From Monocercomonoides exilis (lineage: Eukaryota > Preaxostyla > Oxymonadida > Polymastigidae), in contig LSRY02000019.1 of NCBI GenBank assembly GCA_001643675.2, positions 692,001 to 756,000 on the forward strand: DNA of 64,000 nt, given 5' to 3'. Below the pieces are notes generated by a model. The model did not search any database and was not told the DNA's origin. It worked only from the letters and a program-made list of their open reading frames with translations. Made by a program: the position numbers and the translations under genes. Shown here in pieces: positions 22,217-31,731 of this stretch; the first letter of the stretch is position 1, and each line of letters begins with the position of its first letter.

Positions 22217-23691
22217 TTATTGTTTGCGCGACAACCATTCAACGTATTTCCAAACGCTATATTCATCTATTTCTTCGGGCTTGTGCTTCAAAATAACATG
22301 TTGCAATGAAAGAGGATCAAGGTTGCTTTCATCATCTGAATCTTCAGATTCTTCATCTTGTGAAGAATGTGATATGATTGATTTTTCTTTCATTTGCGTT
22401 GAATTTTCTTGATGCAGAAGTTTGTCAGCTTCTTGCCTTAAAACAGAAACCAATTCATGCTGAAGTTCAATTGAATTAATGATAAGTTCAGTTGTTATTT
22501 CTTCTGAAGGAGTGAATGTTTCTTCAATAGATGACGATGACGATGGTGACGGCAACGACGATGAGGAAGGTGATAATGATGATTCACTTGTTTCAATTTC
22601 AGTTGATGGTTTTGAGGAAATTTGATTTCGAAAAACTTTTTTCTGCATCAGCATATTAAGAGCAGTTGGAGTGAAAATAAAGCCAAAATGTTCATTTAAT
22701 GAAAGATGTCGTGATGAAGAAGATTCAACTTCAAATTTTACATCTGGGAAAATGGTCGGAAACCGATTGTGCAACAGATCACATAAAATGCATGACTAAT
22801 AAATAAAATAATGTTAATGAAAATATCATTTTTAAAGAAAAGCAAACTCGCGAATGAAGGATTACTTCAATTGATTGTTTTTCGTCCTTTTGATTTGCTT
22901 CAAGTTCTTCTTTGTTTGTGGTTTCTTTTAAAGTGCTTTTTAATGATGCTTTGGGAATAATAAATTCATCTTTAAAAGGGGGAATTGTAGATTCAAGTGA
23001 AGATATAAAATCATAAAAATCAGAAAGTGGTATTTTTGATGGTGGTGGTGTTTTTGGCGATCTAGAGCCTGACGAGCTAAAGCCAAACAATTCTGCAAAA
23101 TCAGATTTTTCATTCTGTTGAAGTGCTAATCCAGCTGCATTGAGGATTTTTTCCATTTCAGCAATATACGGAGCTGCAATTGTAGATTTCGACACTTCTT
23201 TTGTGACTCCCTTCAAAGAAGGAATTGAAACAGTTTCCCATTCAATAAGAGGAATTTGAAATAGTGAAGCAATTCTATTCTTATTCAAAGTACGTAAAAA
23301 TCCTCCTGTCCATTTTTCTCCTGACAAATGAGCACTAATGATCCCCGTGAAAATAATGTCTTCAATTGATTTTTCTAATCATTGATTAAAATTCTTTTAT
23401 TAAATATTGATTTTGAAATTTAAATCACACTCGTTAATAACTCGACGTTTCTTATTTCTAACGAGTAAAAATGAAGAAGAGAAAAGACTGATATTATGTT
23501 CTGCAAAATAAAATTCTATTTCAATGTTTAAAAATTCAAAATATTCAAACAATTTCATCACCCTCTTTTTCGAAATTGAGAGGAAAGTGTGCGCGTGTAT
23601 TCAAAAAAAATAGTCGCTTCCAGTAAATATTTGAAATAAGAGGAGACAGTGAGAATTTTGAGCTCTCTAATTCATTGATATCATTTGACAT
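22217..23691 (-). CDS. Unknown 438-aa protein
   Basis: Four exons, 23691-23551, 23500-23431, 23374-22848 and 22795-22217, join in frame (introns 50, 56 and 52 nt). The start is the ATG at 23691. Ordered stretches include KSIEDIIFTGIISAHLSGEK and VILHSRSCILCDLLHNRFPT across the last junction, with Ser-rich and acidic linkers near residues 160 and 300. The C-terminus reads DEYSVWKYVEWLSRKQ. I do not recognise a domain; the mix of short helical blocks and acidic linkers would suit a nuclear or scaffold protein, but that is only an impression. The frame is continuous through all three junctions, which supports a real gene. It may be joined to the next minus-strand gene. Confidence 0.6.
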
Positions 23692-23995
23692 TGTCAGATG
23701 AATAATAACAATTATTTATTTTGGGTTAGTCTTCTTAATTTATATTCAGTTTTCACAAATCAATTTGTGTGTGTGTGTGTTTGTGTTAACAATAAATTAC
23801 TTGAAAACATAAAAAAAAAGAAAAAGAGAAATGGAAAAAAGAAAATATTGAAAGATTATTCACTGTGTAAAACATATTTATTTATTATGAATCATCTCCA
23901 TCACGAAATTTAACGCTTATCTCACATGAATAAAAAATACCAAGTGCAATGTGTGATGCATTTGTTGCTTCAACAGAGATGTTTCAGTTAAGTAT

Positions 23996-24409
23996 TCATT
24001 TCATTATTGTTGCAACAATATTTCTACGTCCTCCAGATTTCCTAAATTCACACAGGCATATCTGTTGCCATGTACCGAGATTTAGATGTCTATTTGTAAT
24101 TGGAATCATGACGCTTGGTCCAACAATTGTTGACTTTGCGTGAGCAGGCATATCATCGTCTCCTTCTGCAGTATGCCGATAATATGATTCTCTTTCTCTA
24201 ATAATATTATTAAAAATAGATTCTAAGTCTTCTCTAACTTCAGGAACCCCGCTTTCATTGATTGTTAAAGCAGCAGATGTATGCTTTATAAATAAATGAA
24301 GTATTCCAACTTCCGGAAGAGGTGGAAGTTTGCTTTCAATTTCATCTGTCACTAAATGAAATCCTTTTGATTTAGGTGCTAGTGAAAACTCAACTTGTGC
24401 AAATGACAT
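23996..24409 (-). CDS. yjbQ: YjbQ/UPF0047 family protein
   Basis: A single exon encodes 137 aa, the normal length of the family. Conserved blocks are all present: GILHLFIKHTSAALTINES, a following acidic segment VREDLESIF, YRHTAEGDDDMPAHAKSTIVGPSVMIPI and LNLGTWQQICLCEFRKSGGRR. The HTSAALTINE and DDMPAHAK blocks carry the family's conserved His, Asp and Glu residues. UPF0047 proteins are small, trimeric, and in bacteria YjbQ has been reported to have a weak thiamine-phosphate synthase activity; the true role is unsettled. The gene has no intron, unlike most neighbours, which would fit a bacterial origin, though the family is also found in many eukaryotes. The start is the only ATG before the conserved beta-strands. 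Confidence 0.92.
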   Translation of the reverse strand: MSFAQVEFSLAPKSKGFHLVTDEIESKLPPLPEVGILHLFIKHTSAALTINESGVPEVREDLESIFNNIIRERESYYRHTAEGDDDMPAHAKSTIVGPSVMIPITNRHLNLGTWQQICLCEFRKSGGRRNIVATIMK

Positions 24410-24896
24410 TGAAGAAAGACAAAAAGAATATTCTGGAGAAGCAATAAAGAAGATATAAATGGGACATCAAGAAATGTTGCTCACAATAAATTTTTTCTTT
24501 CAAATGTATCGTAAATTCAAGTGAATAATGTTCATAAGAAAAGAATTATTAATTTTCAACCAAATAAAAAGAGAATAGCCAAGACATTTTGTTATGGAAA
24601 AGAAAAATTATTTTTGTTTATATTTAAAAATGAAAAGATTAAAAATAAATGCGATATAAAATAAATAAATTTCAAAATATAATTTCTATGTCTATTTTAA
24701 AAAGTCTTGATGATATGAAGGCGTTGTTTTGCGAAAAAACGGGAAAAAACAAATAAATCAAAAAAATCAAATAAAAACGTACAGTGCTGGAATAATTTCA
24801 ACTTCTCGAAATTTCAAATAAACGTTCAAAAACCAGCAATAAAACATCAAATTTGTAAAAAAATGTATGTTAGCAAATACATAACAACGAGTATAT
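24410..24896. other. AT-rich spacer
   Basis: About 490 bp of A/T-rich sequence between two minus-strand genes. Nothing coding or repetitive is seen. Confidence 0.5.
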
Positions 24897-25639
24897 TTAC
24901 GATGCCATCTTGAAGTTAACATCGAGATTTGTAAGGAGGGCAAACACGAAAGCAGCCGATGTCATAATAAATCCAACAAGTGTGTACGTAATCCAACGCC
25001 ATCCAGAAGCCATCCAGAATCTGGACATATTTGGTTCAGTGGAGCATGTTCCTCCCAAAAATGCAATCCATTGGCACACAAGATGTGCAGCAATAAAGAT
25101 CAGATAAAGAAGTGCGAATATCATTTTTTTCAATGGCAATAAGGCAAGTATGCAACCAACAATTCCAACAATTGAAACTATCATCATCATAACATTGGAC
25201 CAATCAACTTTATAATCAATAAGATCTGCTATTTTTTTATTAATGCATTTGTCGCCAACGTAGAAGAAATTTCCCAAATACATGACAAATACGCACACGT
25301 ACATGGCTAAATGGAAAATTGTAAACCACACTCTCACTAAATTTTAAAAAAGAAAATAAATTGTTTGTACATGCATCGGAATTAACAAATAAGCATACAA
25401 GGCAGTAAAATTTTCTTTCCCTTGCAAAACAGATTTATTACAGCGACCGCGATGCAAAGGCATTGGCAAACAAGAGCAATGACAGCAAAGGCAATAACAA
25501 GATTTGTTACGGATTTGCATCCTTCTGGAAGATAATCTCTCCACAATTGGTCATAAGGATCTTTTGTCTTTGCAGCTAAAAGGAATGATTCCATTTGATC
25601 TTTCCGAAAAATATATATCCCAAATTTTGTAAAACACAT
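24897..25639 (-). CDS. Multispan membrane protein of unknown family
   Basis: Two exons, 25639-25399 and 25336-24897, join in frame to 226 aa (intron 62 nt). Five hydrophobic segments are visible: LVIAFAVIALVCQCLCIAVA, WFTIFHLAMYVCVFVMYLG, VMMMIVSIVGIVGCILALL, FALLYLIFIAAHLVCQWIAF and YTLVGFIMTSAAFVFALL. Between helices two and three there is a soluble loop with one Cys, and a CSTEPNMSRFWMASG loop before the last helix. There is no signal peptide and only short tails. I cannot assign it to a transporter or tetraspanin family. The start could be the ATG at 25639 or the one 15 codons downstream (MESFLLAAKTK), which lacks the awkward hydrophobic leader. Confidence 0.65.
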
Positions 25640-25824
25640 TTTTCTTTTTCGAAAATTGTTATGGTAATTTTAATAAATGTATTCAAAGAATTTTTCTTTA
25701 TTATTATGAAAAAATACTATTGATTCTTTCTTTGTTATTATTCGATTGATTTTGTGTTATAAATATTCCAAATGATTGATATTTGATTGAAATTAAATAT
25801 TCATCTATAATTTTCTTAAAAAAT

Positions 25825-26457
25825 ACACCAAAAATAATTCAAAGTCGAAAAAGTTGCAAACGAAATCGAAAATTTTTCAACCGAAATCGAAAATTTCACA
25901 AAAGATAATCGTTAAATAAAAAGTATTCCACAAAAGAAAAATGATACTCTTTTGTTTTCGGAAATATTATCTGCGATGTTTGTGTTGCTGATTTCTGCAA
26001 ATTTTGTAGATTTCGAACCAAAATAAACTCAGTTGTAAACAATAAACAAAAGCTATAACATTTGTTGCCTTCCATTAGAAATGAGTTTTTTGATATAAAA
26101 AACGCGAAATAAGAGAGCCAATATTAAGTGCATCATTCTTCATTAATTGTGGAAAATTATTAATAGTTTTTTTTTGCAAATCTTTTGAAAAGCAGTGTTC
26201 TTTCAATTGAATAAAGATAAAAATATGTCAGAATTTCTCTCATATTTCTTATTTTTGTAATTAGACAAAAGGAAGAACAAAAATATAACGGAAAAGAGAT
26301 GAAAAATCATTATTATAAAAAATATCATTGATATTCCAACAATAATAATGTTTTTTTTGACTTTAGTTTTTTTTTGTCTTCTGTCTGAAAATTTGCAGTT
26401 TTTCGAACTTTCGACTTTGGTTGAAAGTTTTTCGATTTTTGAATAATTTTTGGTGTT
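25825..26457. repeat. Imperfect inverted repeat pair about 600 bp apart
   Basis: The left arm, about 25825-25853, read in reverse complement closely matches the right arm at about 26429-26457, both ending in the word ATTTTTGGTGT (on the plus strand at right). The homology appears to extend inwards in a patchy way through GGTTGAAA and TTTTTCGA words. It could be the terminal repeats of a small non-autonomous transposon or an old fold-back structure. No target-site duplication is clear. Confidence 0.4.
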
Positions 26458-27530
26458 ATTGATTCATGAACGAAAATAGTCACAACTTAGTCAAATATGT
26501 TGCATTTATTTTTTTTTTTTTGGTAGAATAAATTTATTATCAAAAATTATTTTTTTTCTTTGAGTCAATATTTTATCACGATTTTGACTATCAAACAATG
26601 GAAACACTCCGTTTTGACATTTGTGTTATTATTGAGATTTTGAATTGATTCTCATTTTCAATTAAATATGACATAAGTTATAATTTTTGAATCCATATTT
26701 TTCCAGTCAAAATTTTCGGTTTGAAAATTCTCTTTGAATAATGATAAACGAACACAAAAAAATATTAACTACTTTAAAAGATTATTTGTTCACGAGTATT
26801 ATATCAAACATCTTCATTATTAACATTTATCTAACATTTTTCTATTGAATAAAAAATATACCTCCAAATAAATAAAAAAATCTCAGTATCTACACTCCGA
26901 AAAAAATTTTGATTACAAAAACTATCTCACTTGTCAAGAAATATTCTTTAGCTATGAAAAAACTTGCACATTGAAATGAAAATCTCATTAGGACACCAGC
27001 ATTGCTCCTGGAAACATAATATTGGATGAATGAATGATGAGTTGTTTGCTCAATATGTTAAAAAGATTTTGATATTAGGAATTGTTCATTGAAGACAATA
27101 ACTCACAAAGAACGAAAACAGATGCTTGACTCGTTGAGATTCACAGTGAAAAAAAGAACATCAAATTTTGTCTCAATAATTATCAGATGCATTTATTGAA
27201 GAAAACACTTTTATTCCCCAAATAACTCATTTTATTCATCAAAATGATTGTGGAATATTTAATGTTGAACAAAAATATTTTAATTCAAATTTTGTTGTTC
27301 CCTATTTTTCTTCAGTTTTGATATAGATGAAAAGTTGTTTCTGATGTCTTTCCACAGGCTTTTCTAGCTGTATTGCCTCCTTCTTCAATTCATTCTTCAT
27401 TAAAAAAAGTGGAGAATTATATTGAATGTAAATTCTGCTAAAGCTACGTTCCATAATGCATCCTCAGAAGAAATAATTCAAATTTTTATTGGATTTAACT
27501 TCTAAGCAAAAACTATCAATCAACATTAAT

Positions 27531-27784
27531 AGGTAAGTGGAGCAGATCCTGGAACCAAGGTGATCCTACCTACTATTTATATCATTTTCATATAGAAAAC
27601 CTCTTCTACGGTTAACTCTAACCCTAATTTTGCTCGGAAAAACCCTAAACCATCACATTATCCAACATGAACTTGTTTAATTAGTCAAAGCCCTAAAACC
27701 TAATAAGCACAACAAGAATTATAACAGAATATAAATAATTAAGGGAGTTGATCATGTGGTATCAGGATCTTCTCCATTTACCTT
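27531..27784. repeat. Candidate 250-bp fold-back (MITE-like) element
   Basis: The left arm at 27531-27583 starts AGGTAAGTGGAGCAGATCCT. The reverse complement of 27738-27784 starts AAGGTAAATGGAGAAGATCC, so the arms are imperfect inverted repeats of roughly 45-50 bp. Between them lie about 150 bp with three CCCTAA words. It has no coding capacity. A small inverted-repeat transposable element is the simplest reading; a structured non-coding RNA is the alternative. Confidence 0.45.
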
Positions 27785-28175
27785 GCAAAGATAACAACAA
27801 TCGATGTGATTCGAGAACCAGAACTCAAAAAGAAAAAAAAAATATTTTTTATGATAAATAATATCCTTGACACTTTTTCAAACATATCGTCTTTCACGAT
27901 TAATTGTTTAACTATTATTTTTTTAACTTCAAAAATTAAAGCTATTCAGATTATAAGATCATCCAACCAACTTATTTGATTGAGAATAAAAAAAGGTCAA
28001 AAATGGAATATTTGCATAATTTCAGAATGACATGTTATTTATTATGAGACTCAAATAAAATATAATAATGAATGCAAAAAAACAAAATTTGATCAATGCC
28101 TTTTGAATCTGTTGTAACTTTTTCTAATCCAAATGATTTTTTGTAAACTCTTTTGAATGATGTTAAAAATTTTTT

Positions 28176-29174
28176 TCATGGTAATTTTAATATGTTAAAA
28201 AATCTGGAAAGACGAGGAATAGTGTCCGGAGTTGTTTGAAAAGTATGTTCAAGAAGAGATTGAGTTAAGTTATCCAACCTGAAAAAAAAATATTAAAGAT
28301 TGATAAAACATTTAAAAAATTAATTAAGTGATATTTTTAATGAAATTTTATAAAAACAAACCACTCAACATCACTTTGACGAAGTTTCCCCTCCGCCCAT
28401 TGAGGCCGAAGTTCTTCGAATTTGTTCTCAATCATTGGCTTATAGGAAGGAGCATACTGTCCAACAACGTGCTGAAGCATTTATAAAAACGAAATGTTCA
28501 AAAATATTTTAATCAAAGAATAAAATTCATATTAACAAAGCATACATATAAAAGGGCAATTTGATGAACAACAAATTTATGCGGAGAGACTTGGTCGCTT
28601 GTATCTCTAACTTTTTGTCCAATATGTTCAGAAAGGATTAGACCTTCTTCCATGCTCGATATACTTTGAAAATACTCATTCACAGATGAATAATCACCAG
28701 ACGTTTTTGTAATACCTGCAATTAAACCGAATGGCTTTAATAAACCGAGAGATTCCAAATAATCCTTTCATTTTTTCGTTAAATAAAAATAAAAAGGAAT
28801 AAACAAAAGATGTTTTGAGGAGAAATTATAATTGTATAAAACAGAACATACTAAAGGGCTTACAGTTGGATCACACTCTGCACACAAAGAAAAAAGTTCA
28901 TCTTTCAAATGTTTTTCCAATTTCTGTGAAAACGATGTTTGATTCGCTGCACAAGATTTTATAACAATGCTCAACAAATGACATAATGTTACAATCTTTT
29001 CAACAGGTGGATAAGGTAAAATACTTGCAGAGAGAAATGTAGTGACTGTTATAATGATTTATAGATAATCATTGATGGATTAGGTTTTAAACATTTTAAA
29101 AATTTCAATTTTTTACCTTTTGGCAGTACTGCGATTTCAGGAATAATTAAAGGCTGTGATTGAAGCAGTGCCAT
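28176..29174 (-). CDS. Unknown 223-aa helical protein
   Basis: Five exons, 29174-29117, 29045-28864, 28764-28546, 28471-28362 and 28278-28176, join in frame (introns 71, 99, 74 and 83 nt). The protein begins MALLQSQPLIIPEIAVLPK. It is mostly amphipathic helix, with conserved-looking stretches EKIVTLCHLLSIVIKSCAAN, KFVVHQIALLYHVVGQYAPS and NKFEELRPQWAEGKLRQSDV. There is no signal peptide, membrane segment or low-complexity tract, so it is likely a soluble, compact helical protein or complex subunit. I do not recognise the family. The gene has its start about 180 bp from the divergent acid phosphatase gene. Confidence 0.65.
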
Positions 29175-29355
29175 AAACGAAAAGCAAAATAAATGAAAAA
29201 GATCAAAAATTTATAAGAAATAAATTTTCAAACAACAAACAATTATCTTTCAATTTGTTTCGTTATGGAATTGAAAAATAATATTTTAGAATGTGAATTG
29301 CCAATGGAAAATGAAAAAACAACCATAAGTTTATATATTACAAATCTTTTTCGCG

Positions 29356-31372
29356 ATGTCGATGTCTATTTTTTTCATTTCTTTATTTATAATTGATCTA
29401 ATAGACTCAAAATTGTTATCTGTAACTGTTTTTGTTCGACATGGTATTATTTTGGTCATTTAACGTCTTTTTTTATTTTTTGTTGGAAATATTTTTTAAT
29501 ATTAAGGCGATAGAGGTCCTTTGATCATGATTCCTGTATGTTCTCATGAAAAAAGATTTTATTCACATAATTTCAACTCGATATTTAACTATTTTTTAGG
29601 ACATGCCCAAAGGCACAAATCCTGGAATGCTCACAACAGCCGGAATGAAACAGCACAAAACACTTGGGGAAACAATCAGAAAGCACTATAAAACAGTTGA
29701 GGGATTTTTACCAGAGAAATATGATGAAAATGATTTGTATGTTAGAACTTCAAATTACGATAGATGCCTTCTTTCTTCTTGGTCACATATTGCTGGGCTT
29801 TATGCAAATGGAGCTGAAGAAGATGGAATGTTTGCAATCCCTATTCAGGCAGAAAAGCAAGATGACGAGTATTATTTGAGAGCATTCGACATTTGGTATA
29901 ACCGTTCATTCTTATAATGAAATTGTTGAGTATTTTTAAATATGAATTCAAGTGGTGGATGTTTAGATCAATATGACGAATATAAGAAATCGGATTCCTT
30001 CAAGAAATTGGTTGAGAAAATGAAACCTACGTTTGACACGCTTTCAGATTTACTCAAAGTGAAAGTTGATGAAACAAACATGGCCAATATACAAGATTCT
30101 CTCACAGTTAAGATGTTAAAGAAGTAAGACAGGAAATATATTTCATCATTTTATTTTTCCATTTTAAAAATTTCTCCGTTATTTTTCAGGGGACTTAGTG
30201 ACGAAGAAAAAAAAGGAAGAGAAGAGTTAATAAAGGCTAACCATGAAAGTTTGAACTCATTCAGAAAATATTCAAAATAAATGTTACTTTCCAAATATGT
30301 TTTCTCTCTTTCAAATGAATTTCTTCTTCTTTTTTGTACAATTTTTTTTGATGCATACTATTATTCACAGCTCGTTTGCATTATTTTAATGTTGATGACA
30401 GAAATTGGCTTAAGGCATCAAATGGCCTAATATTGCATGAGGTCTGAAGTTACTGAAAATGTTTTTTTTCCTATTAATTTAACATATGCTTTCTCTGGAA
30501 TCTTCAATTCCCGGACTGTTTCTTTCTTAAATAATTATTTTTTTCTATTTCAATTTCTATTTCCATTGCTATTTCTTTTCTTTTCTTATGTTGGAAACAA
30601 ATAGTTATTTGTTCTCAATGCGAATGCAGACCTTAAAGCGCCTTCTTCGTCTTCCAATCAAAACACCGAAGCCAACAGCAACACAAGCAGATCCTCATAT
30701 CCCTCCAAGACATCACACTACAAGAGAGCCCAAGCAGAAGCCCCGCATTCAGGGCGCCGCCGCTATCGCCTGTACTCTGCACACGACTCCACAGTCTATT
30801 CAATGTTGCATACATTTGGAATAGATGTGCCTGACTTTCCGTATTATGCTGCTGCGCTCATCCTCGAACTCCACGACGGGAAGCCTGAAGAAGAACAGAA
30901 TGGAAATGGGGATGTGAATAACACCAGAAGCACAGAAAATTTAGGAGGGCAAGAAGCATTTAGTACCGCAAATGAAGCACCGTATGTCAAATTCTTTTAC
31001 CAGAAAGAGGAAGAAGAGGCTCGCAAGGGCAATCTGTGGGATCAGTTTGCTCCATCGTTCTGCTCAAACAAGAACTGCCCTCTTGACGAGATTGTGCGGA
31101 ACTTTTCTGATGTTTTTATTGATCCTGCAACAACTGGGAACGAAGCTCATCCGCTGCACAATTACATCAAAGACATCTGCCGGCCGAGAAAGAGGCAATT
31201 TCTTCCTCTTGAGAAGCAAATTGTGAAAAACACAGAGCCAAAAAGGAAGCTGGATACGGCCTCAATTATTCTTGGAGCTGTTTCTGGTTTATTTATTATA
31301 TTGACATGTGTCTTTGCTATTTCCTGCCACATTCATATTAAAAAATTATCGAAACGTATGCAACTATTGTGA
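29356..31372 (+). CDS. Histidine acid phosphatase, type I membrane protein
   Basis: Seven exons join in frame to 493 aa: 29356-29443, 29507-29535, 29600-29895, 29953-30123, 30190-30248, 30371-30441 and 30605-31372. The start MSMSIFFISLFIIDLI is a signal peptide. VRHGDRGP carries the catalytic His and spans intron 1. LTTAGMKQHKTLGETIRKHY, YVRTSNYDRCLLSSWSHIAGLY, CGGCLDQYDEYKKS and YSAHDST (second catalytic HD motif) follow in the order of lysosomal/prostatic acid phosphatases. A Ser/Asn/Thr-rich insert precedes the HD motif. Near the end is a membrane helix (SIILGAVSGLFIILTCVFAI) and a short basic tail, as in lysosomal acid phosphatase. It should hydrolyse phosphomonoesters in a lysosome-like compartment or at the surface. 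Intron 5 (30249-30370) skips an in-frame TAA and is the least certain junction. Confidence 0.85.
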
Positions 31373-31731
31373 TTATTTTTTTATATAATTCTTGTAATCT
31401 TTCATTTTTAAAAAACGATTTGCATGTCAACAAACATATTTTCTTTTCGATTTGAATGACCATGCAATTTATTTTTTTGAATTTTCTATTTCTATATTTT
31501 ATGATATCTGATTACAGGTTCTGAAGGCTATGAGAGTCTTTTGAAATCGTGAAAATAATTTTTAAGTGAATTCTTTCTTCTGTCTGAGCGTATAAAAGAT
31601 TCTTATTTATATTCTTTCATATCAGGCATATCACAAATTATCCATATTTTTTGTTTGGACGCATGCATTTTTTTACGAATTCAATCATCAAATGATAAAA
31701 TGGGCACGATCTAAGCGTTGAAATTGTCAAA
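31373..31731. other. AT-rich spacer
   Basis: Between two plus-strand genes; no coding signal seen. Confidence 0.5.

Larger units (their letters stand above)
25640..28175. other. Long non-coding AT-rich region
   Basis: About 2.5 kb without any open frame of 60 codons on either strand, the largest empty stretch in a window with otherwise compact genes. It contains two imperfect inverted-repeat pairs (25825-26457 and 27531-27784), several A and T runs and telomere-like CCCTAA words near 27615-27700. No tRNA or rRNA is recognisable. Confidence 0.6.

Noticed and set aside
23698-23913. Plus-strand frame containing a GT repeat
   Set aside because: Lys/Asn-rich, low complexity and located in the spacer just upstream of a minus-strand gene; no supporting motif.
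27800-27830. Possible tRNA B-box near a TTCGAGAACC word
   Set aside because: No A-box, acceptor stem or anticodon arm can be placed around it on either strand.
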